Assembly: GCF_004102745.1 (NCBI RefSeq)
Contig: NZ_RLII01000004.1
Coordinates: 186,001 to 250,000 of the forward strand
Direction of reading: 5' to 3'
Origin: Acetivibrio mesophilus
GTDB lineage: Bacteria; Bacillota; Clostridia; Acetivibrionales; Acetivibrionaceae
Length of the DNA: 64,000 bases
Under the pieces are notes generated by a model. The model was not told the origin of the DNA. It saw nothing but the letters and a program-made list of their open reading frames with translations, and made no database searches. The translations under genes and the position numbers were made by a program. Positions 1 to 9,573 of the stretch are shown piece after piece. How positions within the stretch are numbered: position 1 is the stretch's first letter; each line of letters opens with the position of its first letter.

Positions 1-102
1 CATAGTATCCAAAATCAGTGTCCAATGTTTATTATATAGTTGTTTATTATTAGCTAAATAAAAAGCTTAGATATTGAAGATAATAATATTGGAGGGATTT
101 CA

Positions 103-273
103 ATGAATCAGGTTAGATATTACAGAAAATATCCAAGAACTCATATGAAGCAAACTGAGCATGAGGATACACGGACACTTGATCTAAGTATTGCACAAGC
201 TACAGGAGTACTGGTATTGACATTTGTAACCGGTATGTTATCTGCATGTCTGCTAAAAAAGATGTATAGATAA
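103..273 (+). CDS. small single-pass membrane protein, 56 aa, unknown function
   Basis: The ORF begins at an ATG with a strong GGAGGG ribosome site 6 nt upstream and ends at TAA. The first ~30 residues are polar and charged (start MNQVRYYRKYPRTH), followed by one hydrophobic segment (about residues 31-50, core TGVLVLTFVTGMLSACLL) and a short basic tail KKMYR. This suggests a single membrane helix. I do not recognise the family. It is divergent in position from the minus-strand operon ending at ribF, and a GC-rich hairpin follows its stop. The ribosome site and helix make it a credible gene; no function can be assigned. Confidence 0.7.
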   Translation: MNQVRYYRKYPRTHMKQTEHEDTRTLDLSIAQATGVLVLTFVTGMLSACLLKKMYR

Positions 274-276
274 ACA

Positions 277-310
277 GGGAGGCATATTTACCTCCCTTCC
301 CATCCTTTTT
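277..310 (+). terminator. probable intrinsic terminator after the 56-aa gene
   Basis: A GGGAGG/CCTCCC stem (277-282 with 291-296) with an 8-nt loop is followed by a pyrimidine stretch and TTTTT at 306-310. It could also serve ribF, which converges from the other strand. The T run is not immediate, so efficiency is uncertain. Confidence 0.45.
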
Positions 311-331
311 ACAGTTACTTACAATAAAAAA

Positions 332-1261
332 TCAACTGCCAAAGTAGTTTTTTGCCGTACCTATGTCCTTCTCTATTTGGTCTGTAAGTTCTTTTACGCT
401 GCCAAACTTCATTTGGTCTCTTAGTTTCGCAATGAAAAAGACTTCCACTTTCTTTCCATAAATGCTCTTATCAAAATCCAGTATGTATGTCTCGACGGAA
501 ATCTTGTCCAATCCTCCAAATGTAGGATTGGACCCAACATTTGTAATGCTAGGATGCATTTTGCCGTCTATAAGGGTCTTCGTTATGTATACACCATTAC
601 ACGGAAGAACAAGATAAGCCTCGGGATAAATATTTGCAGTAGGAAACCCTATGGTATTTCCTATCCTTCTTCCCTCTTCAACCTTTCCGGCAATGGAATA
701 ATGCCTTCCAAGAAGTGTAAACACCCTATCCATATCACCATCTAAAATATAGCTCCTTATCTTGGTGCTACTTACTACTTCATCCCCCAACTTTATGGGC
801 TCAATAACAATGACCTTGAAGCCAAGCTCTCTTCCTAGTTGACTTAACATTTCGGTATCACCCTGGCCTCGGTAGCCGAATCTATAATTAAAGCCTGCCA
901 CCGCAAGCCTCATATTCAATCTTCCCACAAGAATATCTTTTACAAACTCCTCAGGCTTCATTCTTGAAAAGGTTTCATCGAATTTTTCAAAATATAAATA
1001 GTCCAACCGGGTCTTCTCAAGCAGCTCCACTTTCTTGTCCATTGCAGTAATTAGCGGAGTAAACAACTCTTTTCGCATTATGTTTTCCGGGTGCTTGCTA
1101 AAGGTATATACCACCGAATCTAAAGAATTAAGCTCCGATTCGCTTATTAGTTTGTTTATCAAAGCCATGTGCCCTACATGCAAACCGTCAAAATTTCCAA
1201 GCCCTATTCCCGTTGGTCTTATAAAATTGTAATTGCCTTCCGCTCCATATACGACTTTCAT
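332..1261 (-). CDS. ribF: bifunctional riboflavin kinase / FAD synthetase
   Basis: Makes FMN from riboflavin and then FAD from FMN in the cytoplasm. The N-terminal nucleotidyltransferase domain carries GLGNFDGLHVGH near residues 20-30, and the C-terminal flavokinase domain carries GNTIGFPTANI near residue 200. I chose the ATG at 1261 (309 aa, normal for RibF) because GAAGGAAAG lies just upstream; the longer reading from 1333 would overlap truB and adds a non-family extension. It is the last gene of the rimP-nusA-infB operon, where ribF after truB is a common arrangement in Firmicutes. Confidence 0.95.
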   Translation of the reverse strand: MKVVYGAEGNYNFIRPTGIGLGNFDGLHVGHMALINKLISESELNSLDSVVYTFSKHPENIMRKELFTPLITAMDKKVELLEKTRLDYLYFEKFDETFSRMKPEEFVKDILVGRLNMRLAVAGFNYRFGYRGQGDTEMLSQLGRELGFKVIVIEPIKLGDEVVSSTKIRSYILDGDMDRVFTLLGRHYSIAGKVEEGRRIGNTIGFPTANIYPEAYLVLPCNGVYITKTLIDGKMHPSITNVGSNPTFGGLDKISVETYILDFDKSIYGKKVEVFFIAKLRDQMKFGSVKELTDQIEKDIGTAKNYFGS

Positions 1262-1313
1262 ATGCTTTCCTTCTACAACTCCAACTACAAAATAACTACT
1301 TTTTTTTACACAG

Positions 1314-2204
1314 CTATATAAAAAGCTTATCAACCTTAAGATTTAGCTTCCCATTCCTGTCGGAAACCGTCTCTCCTAAAGCCAAAAAAGCCCCATCGTG
1401 ATCATACACTCTAATTTTTTGAGCTGGGGTAAATTTGCCTTCGCTAAGGCCCACAAATCCACCGTTCAAAAACCTATTTTTATCCTTTTCATTAAGAGAG
1501 ATTCTGTCGTAGTCCTTAAAAACTACATCTATGCCAGTAAGCATTTTCTCAAAGGTTCCTTCCCGGGCCATTTCCTTTATCTCTTCTAGGGTCAAAGCAT
1601 TTTCAAGATCAAAACTACCGGCCTTCATCCTTACCAGAAAAGCCATATGGCCTCCGCATCCCAACCTATCTCCAATATCCGAACATAAAGTCCTTATATA
1701 AGTACCTTTAGAACAACCCACATCAAAAACAATCCGGTTGCCGGTGATATTCAAAATATCAATAAAATGTATCTTAACATCTCTTGGAGTTCGTTCTACT
1801 TCAATACCGCTTCTGGCAAGCTCATAGAGCTTCTTCCCATTCATCTTGATTGCCGAATACATAGGGGGCAACTGACTGTAGCTCCCTTCGAAGGACTTAA
1901 TAGCCCTTTCAATCTCATCATGAGAAGCCTTTACCTCCAGCGTGTTTATGACTTTTCCATATGCATCTTGTGTATCAGTGGACACACCTAACAAAAGCTC
2001 CGCTCTGTAAACCTTATCTTTATCGGTAAGATACTCAATTGCTTTTGTAGCCTTGCCTGTACAAATAGGAAGCACACCTGCCGCACCGGGGTCAAGCGTG
2101 CCTGTGTGTCCGATTTTTTTCATTTTTAGGATTCCCCTAAGGTATGCTACCACATCAAAGGAAGTCATACCTGGGGGCTTTAAAACATTCAATATTCCAT
2201 TCAT
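1314..2204 (-). CDS. truB: tRNA pseudouridine-55 synthase TruB
   Basis: Isomerises U55 in the T-loop of tRNAs. The 296-aa protein has the TruB signature KKIGHTGTLDPGAAGVLP near residue 30, where the Asp of GTLDP is the catalytic nucleophile, and the YSAIKMNGKKLYELAR motif near residue 120. The start lies 3 nt after the nrnA stop, with only a weak AGGT ribosome site, which suggests translational coupling. Confidence 0.96.
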   Translation of the reverse strand: MNGILNVLKPPGMTSFDVVAYLRGILKMKKIGHTGTLDPGAAGVLPICTGKATKAIEYLTDKDKVYRAELLLGVSTDTQDAYGKVINTLEVKASHDEIERAIKSFEGSYSQLPPMYSAIKMNGKKLYELARSGIEVERTPRDVKIHFIDILNITGNRIVFDVGCSKGTYIRTLCSDIGDRLGCGGHMAFLVRMKAGSFDLENALTLEEIKEMAREGTFEKMLTGIDVVFKDYDRISLNEKDKNRFLNGGFVGLSEGKFTPAQKIRVYDHDGAFLALGETVSDRNGKLNLKVDKLFI

Positions 2205-2207
2205 AAC

Positions 2208-3164
2208 CTATAAGACTTCTTGTATCTCCTTTATGAGCATTTCTTTTATATCATTTATATCGCCTTTTATCGTACATCCGGCTGCCCTCTTGTGGCCGCC
2301 ACCGGAATGCCTGTTTGCAATAGCTGAGACATCAACATAGTTTTTCGACCGGAAGTTTATCTTAAGGTCACCGCCTTCACGCTGTCTTATTACCACCGCT
2401 ACTTCCACACCCTCTATATTTCTTCCTATGTTGACAATACCTTCACAGTCCTCTTCCCTTGCCCCGATATTCTTTAGTAAATCATCGGTAATTTTTATTA
2501 TCGCGAGCTTTCCGTTTTCAAGCAATTCAAGACTTTCAACAGCTTTTCCCATCAGCTTTACTTTTTGCAAGGATAGGGTTTCAAACACCGTCTGTGTTAT
2601 ATAGGAAACATCCACACCGTTGTTTATCAAGTCGGCGGCTATTTGGTGGGTAACAGGCGTTGTATTGCTGTACCTGAACCCCCCAGTATCTGTAGCTATT
2701 GCAACATAAAGGCATGTGGCAATATCCTTATCTATGTCGATTCCCATCATCTTGATAAGCTGGTATATCAGTTCACCGACCGCCGATGAGTTTGTATTTA
2801 CCAAATTCAGCTGGGCAAACTGTGTATTCGTAGTGTGGTGGTCTATATTGACGGTACTGTCGGCATCGTTAAATATTGCCGCTCTTTTTCCCAGCCGCTC
2901 CATATCACCAGTATCCAGTGCTATTACAAGCCCGTATTTATCAGGCTTCTCACTATATACCTCGGCAAACTCCCTGCCCGGTAAAAAACTATACGTATTA
3001 GGCATTTCTTCTTCAAAATAAACCGCTGGTTTCTTATTCAGTGCATTCAGTGCCAATGCCAGAGCCAGACTTGAGCCTAGTGCATCTCCGTCCGCCGAAA
3101 CATGGGGTAAAATAGCAATTGCATCCGCGTCTTTAATTAAAGAAATAATTTCGTTCTCTATCAT
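2208..3164 (-). CDS. nrnA: DHH-family oligoribonuclease / pAp phosphatase (NrnA-like)
   Basis: Family members degrade nanoRNAs to mononucleotides and dephosphorylate pAp to AMP. The 318-aa protein has the DHH metal site HVSADGDALGSSLAL near residue 20, a central DHH motif (NIDHHTTNTQF near 110) and the DHHA1 signature GGGHKRAAG near 290. GAGAGG precedes the ATG. Position between rbfA and truB is the conserved clostridial order. Confidence 0.93.
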   Translation of the reverse strand: MIENEIISLIKDADAIAILPHVSADGDALGSSLALALALNALNKKPAVYFEEEMPNTYSFLPGREFAEVYSEKPDKYGLVIALDTGDMERLGKRAAIFNDADSTVNIDHHTTNTQFAQLNLVNTNSSAVGELIYQLIKMMGIDIDKDIATCLYVAIATDTGGFRYSNTTPVTHQIAADLINNGVDVSYITQTVFETLSLQKVKLMGKAVESLELLENGKLAIIKITDDLLKNIGAREEDCEGIVNIGRNIEGVEVAVVIRQREGGDLKINFRSKNYVDVSAIANRHSGGGHKRAAGCTIKGDINDIKEMLIKEIQEVL

Positions 3165-3240
3165 ACATACCTCTCATCAACTAATCCGGCATTTTTATGG
3201 AATACCATAAATTCCTTTAGTTTTTGCAGGATATCTCGAG

Positions 3241-3588
3241 CTATTTATCCTCAACCGATGTCTCATTAATCAGCCTAGTGATATATGCTCCCTTTTCAAT
3301 GGAATTATCAAGCTCAAAATGAATCTCGGGAGTATATCTTATTTGTACTCGACGTCCGATTTCACGTCTAATAAAACCGGCTGCACTTTTAAGGCCCTCC
3401 AATGCATTTGATTTTTCCTCGTCACTTCCCATAACACTGACATAAACCTTCGCATAACGCAGATCTTTTGTAACACTAAGATGAGTTATGCTTATAAGCT
3501 TAGAAAGCCTTGGGTCCTTTAACTCGTTTTGGATAATTGTGCTCATTTCCCTTTTTATTTCTTCTGATATACGTTCAATTCTCTCCAT
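3241..3588 (-). CDS. rbfA: 30S ribosome-binding factor A
   Basis: Late 30S subunit assembly factor with a KH-like fold. The 115-aa protein begins MERIERISEEIKREMS and contains the typical DPRLSKLISITHLSVTKDLR stretch. I chose the ATG at 3588, with AGGAG 8 nt upstream, over the GTG at 3597, which sits directly on the ribosome site. It lies downstream of infB in the conserved operon. Confidence 0.95.
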   Translation of the reverse strand: MERIERISEEIKREMSTIIQNELKDPRLSKLISITHLSVTKDLRYAKVYVSVMGSDEEKSNALEGLKSAAGFIRREIGRRVQIRYTPEIHFELDNSIEKGAYITRLINETSVEDK

Positions 3589-3644
3589 TAAAAACACTCC
3601 TAAAACATATTGCGTGTCTGTATTATTTCGTTCAAGTCCATAGA

Positions 3645-6600
3645 TTATTTTACCTCTTCCATAGTAAAGGCTTCAACTACGTCTCCTTCTTTTAAATCAT
3701 TGAACCTTTCTATGGATAAACCGCACTCAAATCCCTGAGCTACTTCTTTCACGTCATCCTTAAATCTCTTTAATGATGCAAGCTTTCCTTCATGGATTAC
3801 AATTCCGTCCCTAACCAATCTAATATCAGAATTTCTTATTACCTTACCATCGGTTACATAGCCTCCACCAATTGTTCCTATACCGGAAACCTTAAATATC
3901 TGTCTTATTTCAATATGCCCAAGCACAACTTCCTTATAGGTTGGGTCAAGCATTCCTTTCATGGCAGCCTCTATGTCCTCAATTGCATTGTATATAATCC
4001 TGTAAAGCCTCAAGTCAACTCCAGCTTCCTTTGCCACTTCAATAACATTTGCCGCAGGTCTTACATTAAATCCGATTATAATAGCGTTGGACACCTGTGC
4101 CAAAGTAACATCGGATTCAGTAACCGAACCAACACCTCCATGAATGGTCTTGACTCTAACCTCTTCATTGCTGAGCTTTTCCAAGGATTGCTTTACAGCC
4201 TCAACGGAACCCTGAACATCGGCCTTTACAATAATATTCAGTTCTTTAACCTTACCCGCTTTTATTTGATTGAACAAGTCATCGAGAGTGACTCTTGCAG
4301 TTGATTTCAAATGCTGCTCTCTCTGTTTTAGTTTTCTCTTTTCTATCAATTGTTTTGCAATTTTCTCATCAGTTATTGCATAGAAAGTTTCTCCAGCTTC
4401 GGGAACTTCATGCATTCCAAGAATCTCAACCGGTGTTGAAGGTCCGGCCTTTTTGATCCTATGGCCCTTATCGTCCGTCATTGCCCTTACTCTTCCGGCG
4501 GTAGCACCGATTATAATGGAATCTCCGGTATTTAGCGTTCCCCTCTGTACAAGAATAGTCGCAATAGGTCCTCTATCCTTGTCAAGCTTTGCCTCTATAA
4601 CAGTACCTTTTGCTTGCTTATTGGGATTTGCCTTAAGCTCAAGCATATCTGCTGCCAGAAGAACCATTTCCAATAACTGGTCAATATTGATTCTCTTCTT
4701 TGCGGATACCTCAACGCAAATTGTATCGCCGCCCCATTCCTCCGGAACAAGTCCATACTCTGTCAGCTCCTGCTTAACTCTATCAGGATTTGCACCCGGC
4801 CTATCAATTTTATTAATTGCAACAATAATTGTTACATTTGCAGCCTTAGCATGGTTTATTGCTTCAATTGTTTGAGGCATAACACCATCATCTGCCGCCA
4901 CAACCAAAATGGCAACATCAGTAACCTGCGCCCCCCTAGCTCTCATAGCTGTGAAAGCCTCGTGACCAGGTGTATCAAGGAATGTAATATTCCTATTGTT
5001 TAGTTTAACCATGTAAGCGCCAATATGCTGTGTGATTCCACCTGCTTCACTTTCAGTAATATTAGTTTTCTTTATTGCATCCAAAAGTGATGTTTTTCCA
5101 TGGTCAACATGCCCCATAACAACTACTACAGGAGGCCTTGGTACTGCGTCAGGATCATTGGAATCGTCGGAATCGTCAAAGAGAATATCTTCTTCGTTGA
5201 TAACGACTTCCGCTTCTGCCTTCACTCCAAATTCATCCGCAACGATTGCGGCCGTATCAAAGTCAAGTTCCTGATTGAGTGTTGCCAAGATTCCCAAAGC
5301 CATCAGCTTCTTTATTACTTCTGCAGATGTCTTTTTAAGTGCCTCAGCCAATTCCTTCACAGTAATAGGATTAGGAATTTTTATTGATGTAAGAACAGCT
5401 TTTGGCGGAATGTATTTCTCCTCTATCTTTTCTTCCTTCTTCTTTTTCACCTTTCTGCTTTTCTTTACACCATTAAAGTAATACTCTTCAATTTCAAAAT
5501 CATCGGATAATACTTCAGACACTCCTTTTTTAGTGTTTAAAACATTCTTTATTACTTTGGCATTCTTATTTCTTCCGCCATTGATTCCGGTTCTGGGCTG
5601 CTCTTTCTTAAGTTCTCTCTTTGAATCCTTTTCAACATCTTTATTAAAATCACGTCTTTCAGAACGCTGTGAATTCAATTCTTCCTTTTGGGCAGCAGTA
5701 AGCTCTACTTTTGGTATTTCCAAAGGCTTCTTTGAGACCGGACGACCAGCATCCCGGTTTCTATCGGAACCGGCTCTGTTATTATTCGGCCTATTTCCAA
5801 AATTGCCACCCTGAGTACGATTGGAATCATTTCTCTTCATGTCGGAATTTCTATATTCATTTTTCTTTGCATTGCCGCCTCTATTATCATTTCTGTCATT
5901 TTGTCTGTCGTTTTGTCTGTCGTTTTGTCTGGCATTTTGTCTGGCATTTTGTCTAGCATCGTTATGCCTTACATTATTTCTTTTTATGTCATTCTTTCTA
6001 TTGTCATTTTTATTATCCGTTTCTTTTTTACTCACAGCCGCCGCAGTATTACTTTCTTCATTATTTGTTGCACTGTTTTCCGTTGGAATTTGCTTATTGT
6101 CATTCGGTTTTTTATCGTTATTATTTCTTTCCAAGTTTACCGGCACATCATTAACGCTCTCCGCAGAGGTAGCTTTTACTTCTTCAATTACTTTACTTTC
6201 CATATTCATAGAGCCATCCTTAATTTCAGCAGTTTGTTTGGACACATCATCTTTCTTTATATCCTGTACAGGAATCGCCTCCTTCGGCAAATCCTGTTTT
6301 ACATTATTTTTATCCATATCTTTCTTCTCACTAGTCTGTGCTTTTGGTGCTTCATTTTTCTTCTGTTCTTCAAGAATCCTTACATAGTCCGGCTTTGTTT
6401 CTCTCACAAAACCAGGCCTTAAACCAGAAGTATCAGTTGACACTTTGACAAAATCATTTTTCTTTCGCCTGTCTTCAACCTTTCTTGGTTTTTTTGCCTC
6501 ATTCTTATTATTTTCCTTTAATTCTTCACCTTTTGAGTCAAGGTAAATCTCCGTTGTCCTAATAATTCTTGGCGCCTTTTTAGCGTCTTTTCTGCTTTCC

Positions 6601-6845
6601 TTCACGGCCTCGCTGCTGTGTTGAACAACTGGATGAGCGGAAGTACTCTTATTATCATCTGTTTCAGCTTTATCATCTTTATGCCTGATAACACCAATAT
6701 GATCATATAAAGCTTCCAACTCCTCTTCCTCCAAAAGGCTCATATGGTTCTTGACAACTATCTGTATTTCTTCCAATTTTTCCATTAATCTTTTACTTGT
6801 TGTGTTAAGTTCTTTTGCAAGCTCATAAACTCTCTTTTTTGCCAA
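3645..6845 (-). CDS. infB: translation initiation factor IF-2, extended N-terminus
   Basis: GTPase that places initiator tRNA on the 30S subunit and promotes subunit joining. The chosen start is a TTG at 6845 (protein begins (M)[13 protein letters not shown], the family N-terminus), preceded by GGGGGTGA; this gives 1066 aa and a 23-bp overlap with ylxQ. After the first IF2_N domain comes a ~400-residue low-complexity linker rich in Lys, Asp, Asn, Arg and Gln, then a second IF2_N domain ([16 protein letters not shown]), the G domain with [25 protein letters not shown] and NKID, and domains II-IV. It is longer than B. subtilis IF-2 (about 716 aa), with the excess in the linker. Confidence 0.96.
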   Translation of the reverse strand: MAKKRVYELAKELNTTSKRLMEKLEEIQIVVKNHMSLLEEEELEALYDHIGVIRHKDDKAETDDNKSTSAHPVVQHSSEAVKESRKDAKKAPRIIRTTEIYLDSKGEELKENNKNEAKKPRKVEDRRKKNDFVKVSTDTSGLRPGFVRETKPDYVRILEEQKKNEAPKAQTSEKKDMDKNNVKQDLPKEAIPVQDIKKDDVSKQTAEIKDGSMNMESKVIEEVKATSAESVNDVPVNLERNNNDKKPNDNKQIPTENSATNNEESNTAAAVSKKETDNKNDNRKNDIKRNNVRHNDARQNARQNARQNDRQNDRQNDRNDNRGGNAKKNEYRNSDMKRNDSNRTQGGNFGNRPNNNRAGSDRNRDAGRPVSKKPLEIPKVELTAAQKEELNSQRSERRDFNKDVEKDSKRELKKEQPRTGINGGRNKNAKVIKNVLNTKKGVSEVLSDDFEIEEYYFNGVKKSRKVKKKKEEKIEEKYIPPKAVLTSIKIPNPITVKELAEALKKTSAEVIKKLMALGILATLNQELDFDTAAIVADEFGVKAEAEVVINEEDILFDDSDDSNDPDAVPRPPVVVVMGHVDHGKTSLLDAIKKTNITESEAGGITQHIGAYMVKLNNRNITFLDTPGHEAFTAMRARGAQVTDVAILVVAADDGVMPQTIEAINHAKAANVTIIVAINKIDRPGANPDRVKQELTEYGLVPEEWGGDTICVEVSAKKRINIDQLLEMVLLAADMLELKANPNKQAKGTVIEAKLDKDRGPIATILVQRGTLNTGDSIIIGATAGRVRAMTDDKGHRIKKAGPSTPVEILGMHEVPEAGETFYAITDEKIAKQLIEKRKLKQREQHLKSTARVTLDDLFNQIKAGKVKELNIIVKADVQGSVEAVKQSLEKLSNEEVRVKTIHGGVGSVTESDVTLAQVSNAIIIGFNVRPAANVIEVAKEAGVDLRLYRIIYNAIEDIEAAMKGMLDPTYKEVVLGHIEIRQIFKVSGIGTIGGGYVTDGKVIRNSDIRLVRDGIVIHEGKLASLKRFKDDVKEVAQGFECGLSIERFNDLKEGDVVEAFTMEEVK
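5897..5956. repeat. five 12-bp tandem units inside infB
   Basis: Five units of the form CRTTTTGTCTRK (plus strand) follow each other, encoding RQNA/RQND tetrapeptides in the IF-2 linker. They are in frame, so unit gain or loss would not disrupt the gene. Confidence 0.85.
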
Positions 6846-7173
6846 TAGCTTCACCCCCGCATCCAATTTTTGCATCATCAATCATTTGTATTATCCTATT
6901 TGCAAATCCGTTTTCAAGTATTGCTATCACCGACCTTATATCTTTCCCGATAAATTTGCCCAACATCTCCTTATTACCGAATATTCTTACATCCACGTTC
7001 CTGTAATTGCAGGCATTAATAAACTTTTCTTTTGTGCTTAGCGAAGCATCCTCGGCCACAATTATCAAGCTTACTTTTCCTGCTTTCAATAATCTTTCAC
7101 AGGTTTCATTTCCTGACACCAGTTTATTTGCTTTTCTAGCCAAGCCCAGAAAAGAGTATATCCTTTCAGTCAT
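6823..7173 (-). CDS. ylxQ: L7Ae-family kink-turn RNA-binding protein YlxQ
   Basis: The 116-aa protein starts [21 protein letters not shown], typical of the L7Ae/L30e/YlxQ family of small RNA-binding proteins associated with ribosomes. It overlaps the end of ylxR by 8 bp and its 3' end overlaps the infB TTG start, so the three genes look translationally coupled. The RNA target in clostridia is not shown by the sequence. Confidence 0.9.
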   Translation of the reverse strand: MTERIYSFLGLARKANKLVSGNETCERLLKAGKVSLIIVAEDASLSTKEKFINACNYRNVDVRIFGNKEMLGKFIGKDIRSVIAILENGFANRIIQMIDDAKIGCGGEAIGKKESL

Positions 7174-7441
7174 TACCCGCCTCCAACTCTTTCTTTAATA
7201 ATTCATATATTTCTTCATCAATAGATGTCTCGAAGGCCTTCTCAAGCTTTCTACCCTTTCTGGCTTTTTCAAAGCAAGAAACACTCTTGCAGAGGTACGC
7301 CCCCCTGCCGGGTTTTTTTCCGTTGAAATCCAAAGAGATCTCATTCTCCTTGTTTTTAACTACTCTAATAAGTTCTTTCTTAGGTCTCATCTCCTGACAA
7401 CCAAGGCACATCCTCATTGGTATCTTTTTTTGTTTCACCAT
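7166..7441 (-). CDS. ylxR: YlxR family RNA-binding protein (RNase P modulator RnpM)
   Basis: The 91-aa protein has the family signature MRMCLGCQEMRPKKELIRVV and GRGAYLCKSVSCFEKA. In B. subtilis the homologue has been reported to bind and modulate RNase P. It sits between nusA and ylxQ as in most Firmicutes. The ATG has only a weak GTGGTGA ribosome site; the 106-bp gap after nusA shows no convincing hairpin. Confidence 0.92.
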   Translation of the reverse strand: MVKQKKIPMRMCLGCQEMRPKKELIRVVKNKENEISLDFNGKKPGRGAYLCKSVSCFEKARKGRKLEKAFETSIDEEIYELLKKELEAGND

Positions 7442-7547
7442 TCACCACTTCCCAAAATCAAGCTTAAAGTATATAAAGTTCCTCCTGTTTCCAGTAGATG
7501 AATCGTAAGGAACAAACTTAAAAATATATTAACGTGGAATTCTAAAA

Positions 7548-8774
7548 TTATTCTTCTATATCATCCATGTCATCTTCTGTAGTTTCTTCGACTACATCTT
7601 CAATTATATCCTCTGTTGTATAGTCAACAATATTTTCCTCACTGTCTTCCACGACATTTGTCGTAAAGAGCTCATCCTCTATACGCTCTGCTTCAGCATT
7701 GTAACTGCCGTTAAAATTCAAGAGTTGCTGCTCTATTGTAGCTCTAAGTTGCGATTCACTCTTTATGTCAATTTTCCAACCGGTTAGTTTTGCAGCCAAT
7801 CTTGCATTCTGTCCTTCCTTACCTATCGCCAGTGAAAGCTGAAAATCAGGAACAGTTACCTTAGCACTCTTCTCTTCTTCATTTATGTCAACCCTTACAA
7901 CCTTAGCAGGACTGAGGCTACTGGAAATATATTCCTCAGGATTACTACTCCATTTTATTATATCTATCTTTTCACCGCGAAGTTCATCAACAATAGCCTG
8001 AACCCTGGTACCCTTCTGACCGACACATGCTCCCACCGGATCCACATTGTCATCTTTAGAGTAGACGGCAATTTTTGTTCTTGAACCAGGCTCTCTTGAA
8101 ATACTCCTTATCTCAACAATTCCCTCATATATTTCAGGAACCTCAAGTTCAAACAGTCTCTTAACTATTCCGGGATGTGTCCTTGACACCATAATTTGTG
8201 GCCCTTTAGTAGTCTTTTTCACTTCTATTATATATGTTTTTATCCTGTCATTAAACTTGTATTCTTCACCGGGTATTTGCTCTGCAGGAGCCAACACCGC
8301 CTCCGCTTTTCCAAGATCAATAATTACATTTTTTCTTTCTATTCTTTGAACAATCCCCGTAACAATTTCGCCCTCTTTATTTGAGAACTCGTTAAAAATA
8401 ATTCCTCTTTCTGCTTCTCTGATACGCTGTACTACCACCTGTTTGGCGGTCTGAGCCGCTATTCTTCCAAACTTTCTTGGAGTTACTTCTATTTCAGCAA
8501 TATCCTCTTCTTCAAGGTCTGGATTTATTTTTTTAGCATTTTCTATAGATATATCTAATAACTCATTTTGGGGATTGGCAGTAACCTTCTTTAAGGCAAA
8601 AACCTTAAAATCCCCAGTTTCACGGTCAACAGATACTCTCACATTCTGAGATGAGCCAAAGCTTCTCTTATAAGCTGAAATAAGAGCAGCCTCAATAGCT
8701 TCAATTATTATATCCTTATCAATCCCTTTTTCCTTTTCCAATTGTTCCAATGCATGAATTAAATCCGCACTCAT
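7548..8774 (-). CDS. nusA: transcription termination/antitermination protein NusA
   Basis: Binds RNA polymerase and nascent RNA to modulate pausing, termination and antitermination. The 408-aa protein has the N-terminal polymerase-binding domain, an S1 domain (EGEIVTGIVQRIERKNVIID near residue 135) and two KH domains (DPVGACVGQKGTRVQAI and LAIGKEGQNARLAAKLTGW). It ends in a strongly acidic tail (about residues 365-408) after KH2. AAGGAGG precedes the ATG by 7 nt. Confidence 0.97.
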   Translation of the reverse strand: MSADLIHALEQLEKEKGIDKDIIIEAIEAALISAYKRSFGSSQNVRVSVDRETGDFKVFALKKVTANPQNELLDISIENAKKINPDLEEEDIAEIEVTPRKFGRIAAQTAKQVVVQRIREAERGIIFNEFSNKEGEIVTGIVQRIERKNVIIDLGKAEAVLAPAEQIPGEEYKFNDRIKTYIIEVKKTTKGPQIMVSRTHPGIVKRLFELEVPEIYEGIVEIRSISREPGSRTKIAVYSKDDNVDPVGACVGQKGTRVQAIVDELRGEKIDIIKWSSNPEEYISSSLSPAKVVRVDINEEEKSAKVTVPDFQLSLAIGKEGQNARLAAKLTGWKIDIKSESQLRATIEQQLLNFNGSYNAEAERIEDELFTTNVVEDSEENIVDYTTEDIIEDVVEETTEDDMDDIEE

Positions 8775-8859
8775 TTTAGAGCCTCCTTATTTAGTTTTCA
8801 TGTTAATAATATCAAAATTATCACCTAAAGTGACCTGTTCTAAATCCTGTCAGCTTAAA

Positions 8860-9324
8860 TTAAAACTTTATGACTCTCCTCACAATTGCAACCTTATCCC
8901 GTTCAAATTCCATGTTTTCTTCTTCATTCTTTTTTATAATAATCTTGTTGTCCCTATATCCCACAAGCTCTCCTTCGAATATCTTCTTCCCTTCAATAGG
9001 CTTAAAAAGCTTGACTTCTACGAGCTCTCCTATAAACTTTTCAAAATCCGAGTCTTTTTTAAGTGGCCTATCAAGCCCCGGTGAAGATACTTCCAGAAAG
9101 TAGCTCTGCGGTATAGGGTCTTTTTTGTCCAGTATATCACTGATTTCCTCACTTACAATCTGACAGTCATCTATAGTTATTCCGCCCGGTTTATCAATAT
9201 ATATACGCAGATACCAATTTGAGCCTTCCTTTATAAACTCAACATCTACCAACTCAAAGGAGTACCTGTCTACTATTGGATTGGCAATTTCAGTAACAAT
9301 TTCTTCTATTCCTTTTTTCGTCAT
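8860..9324 (-). CDS. rimP: ribosome maturation factor RimP
   Basis: Needed for 30S maturation. The 154-aa protein carries FELVDVEFIKEG and the LEVSSPGLDRPLK motif typical of RimP. GGAGG is 5 nt before the ATG. It is the first gene of the nusA-infB operon. Confidence 0.95.
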   Translation of the reverse strand: MTKKGIEEIVTEIANPIVDRYSFELVDVEFIKEGSNWYLRIYIDKPGGITIDDCQIVSEEISDILDKKDPIPQSYFLEVSSPGLDRPLKKDSDFEKFIGELVEVKLFKPIEGKKIFEGELVGYRDNKIIIKKNEEENMEFERDKVAIVRRVIKF

Positions 9325-9460
9325 ACAAACCTCCGATAGAATTGGGCTTTAGCATGGCCAACGCCACATTATTCTTTATTGTAATTTTCAGCGTCTTTTT
9401 GCTTTGTCAAGCTTGCCAACTTTAAGGCTTTCATAACCTTCCAAGCCTTCAAATAATACG

Positions 9461-9485
9461 AAAGAGTGGGCCCGACCCACTCTTT
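9461..9485 (-). terminator. stem-loop downstream of the copper-amine-oxidase-domain gene
   Basis: Perfect 10-bp arms (AAAGAGTGGG with CCCACTCTTT) and a 5-nt loop lie between the end of the gene at 9574 and the rimP start. The following minus-strand bases (CGTATTATTTG) are only moderately T-rich. It likely ends the uppS-polC transcript. The rest of 9325-9573 shows a minus-strand TTGACA at 9405-9410 without a well-spaced -10 box. Confidence 0.6.
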
Positions 9486-9573
9486 ACCATAAGCTACTAT
9501 TTGCTTTAGTCCAAAAGTATTATAACATTATTATTTGTAATTATCAACATTTTATTAGCATTAAATATAATTA

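Noticed and set aside
5821-6422. Long plus-strand ORFs opposite infB
   Set aside because: They are shadows of the low-complexity IF-2 linker, rich in Phe/Leu/Ser as expected from the complement of Lys/Asn/Asp codons.
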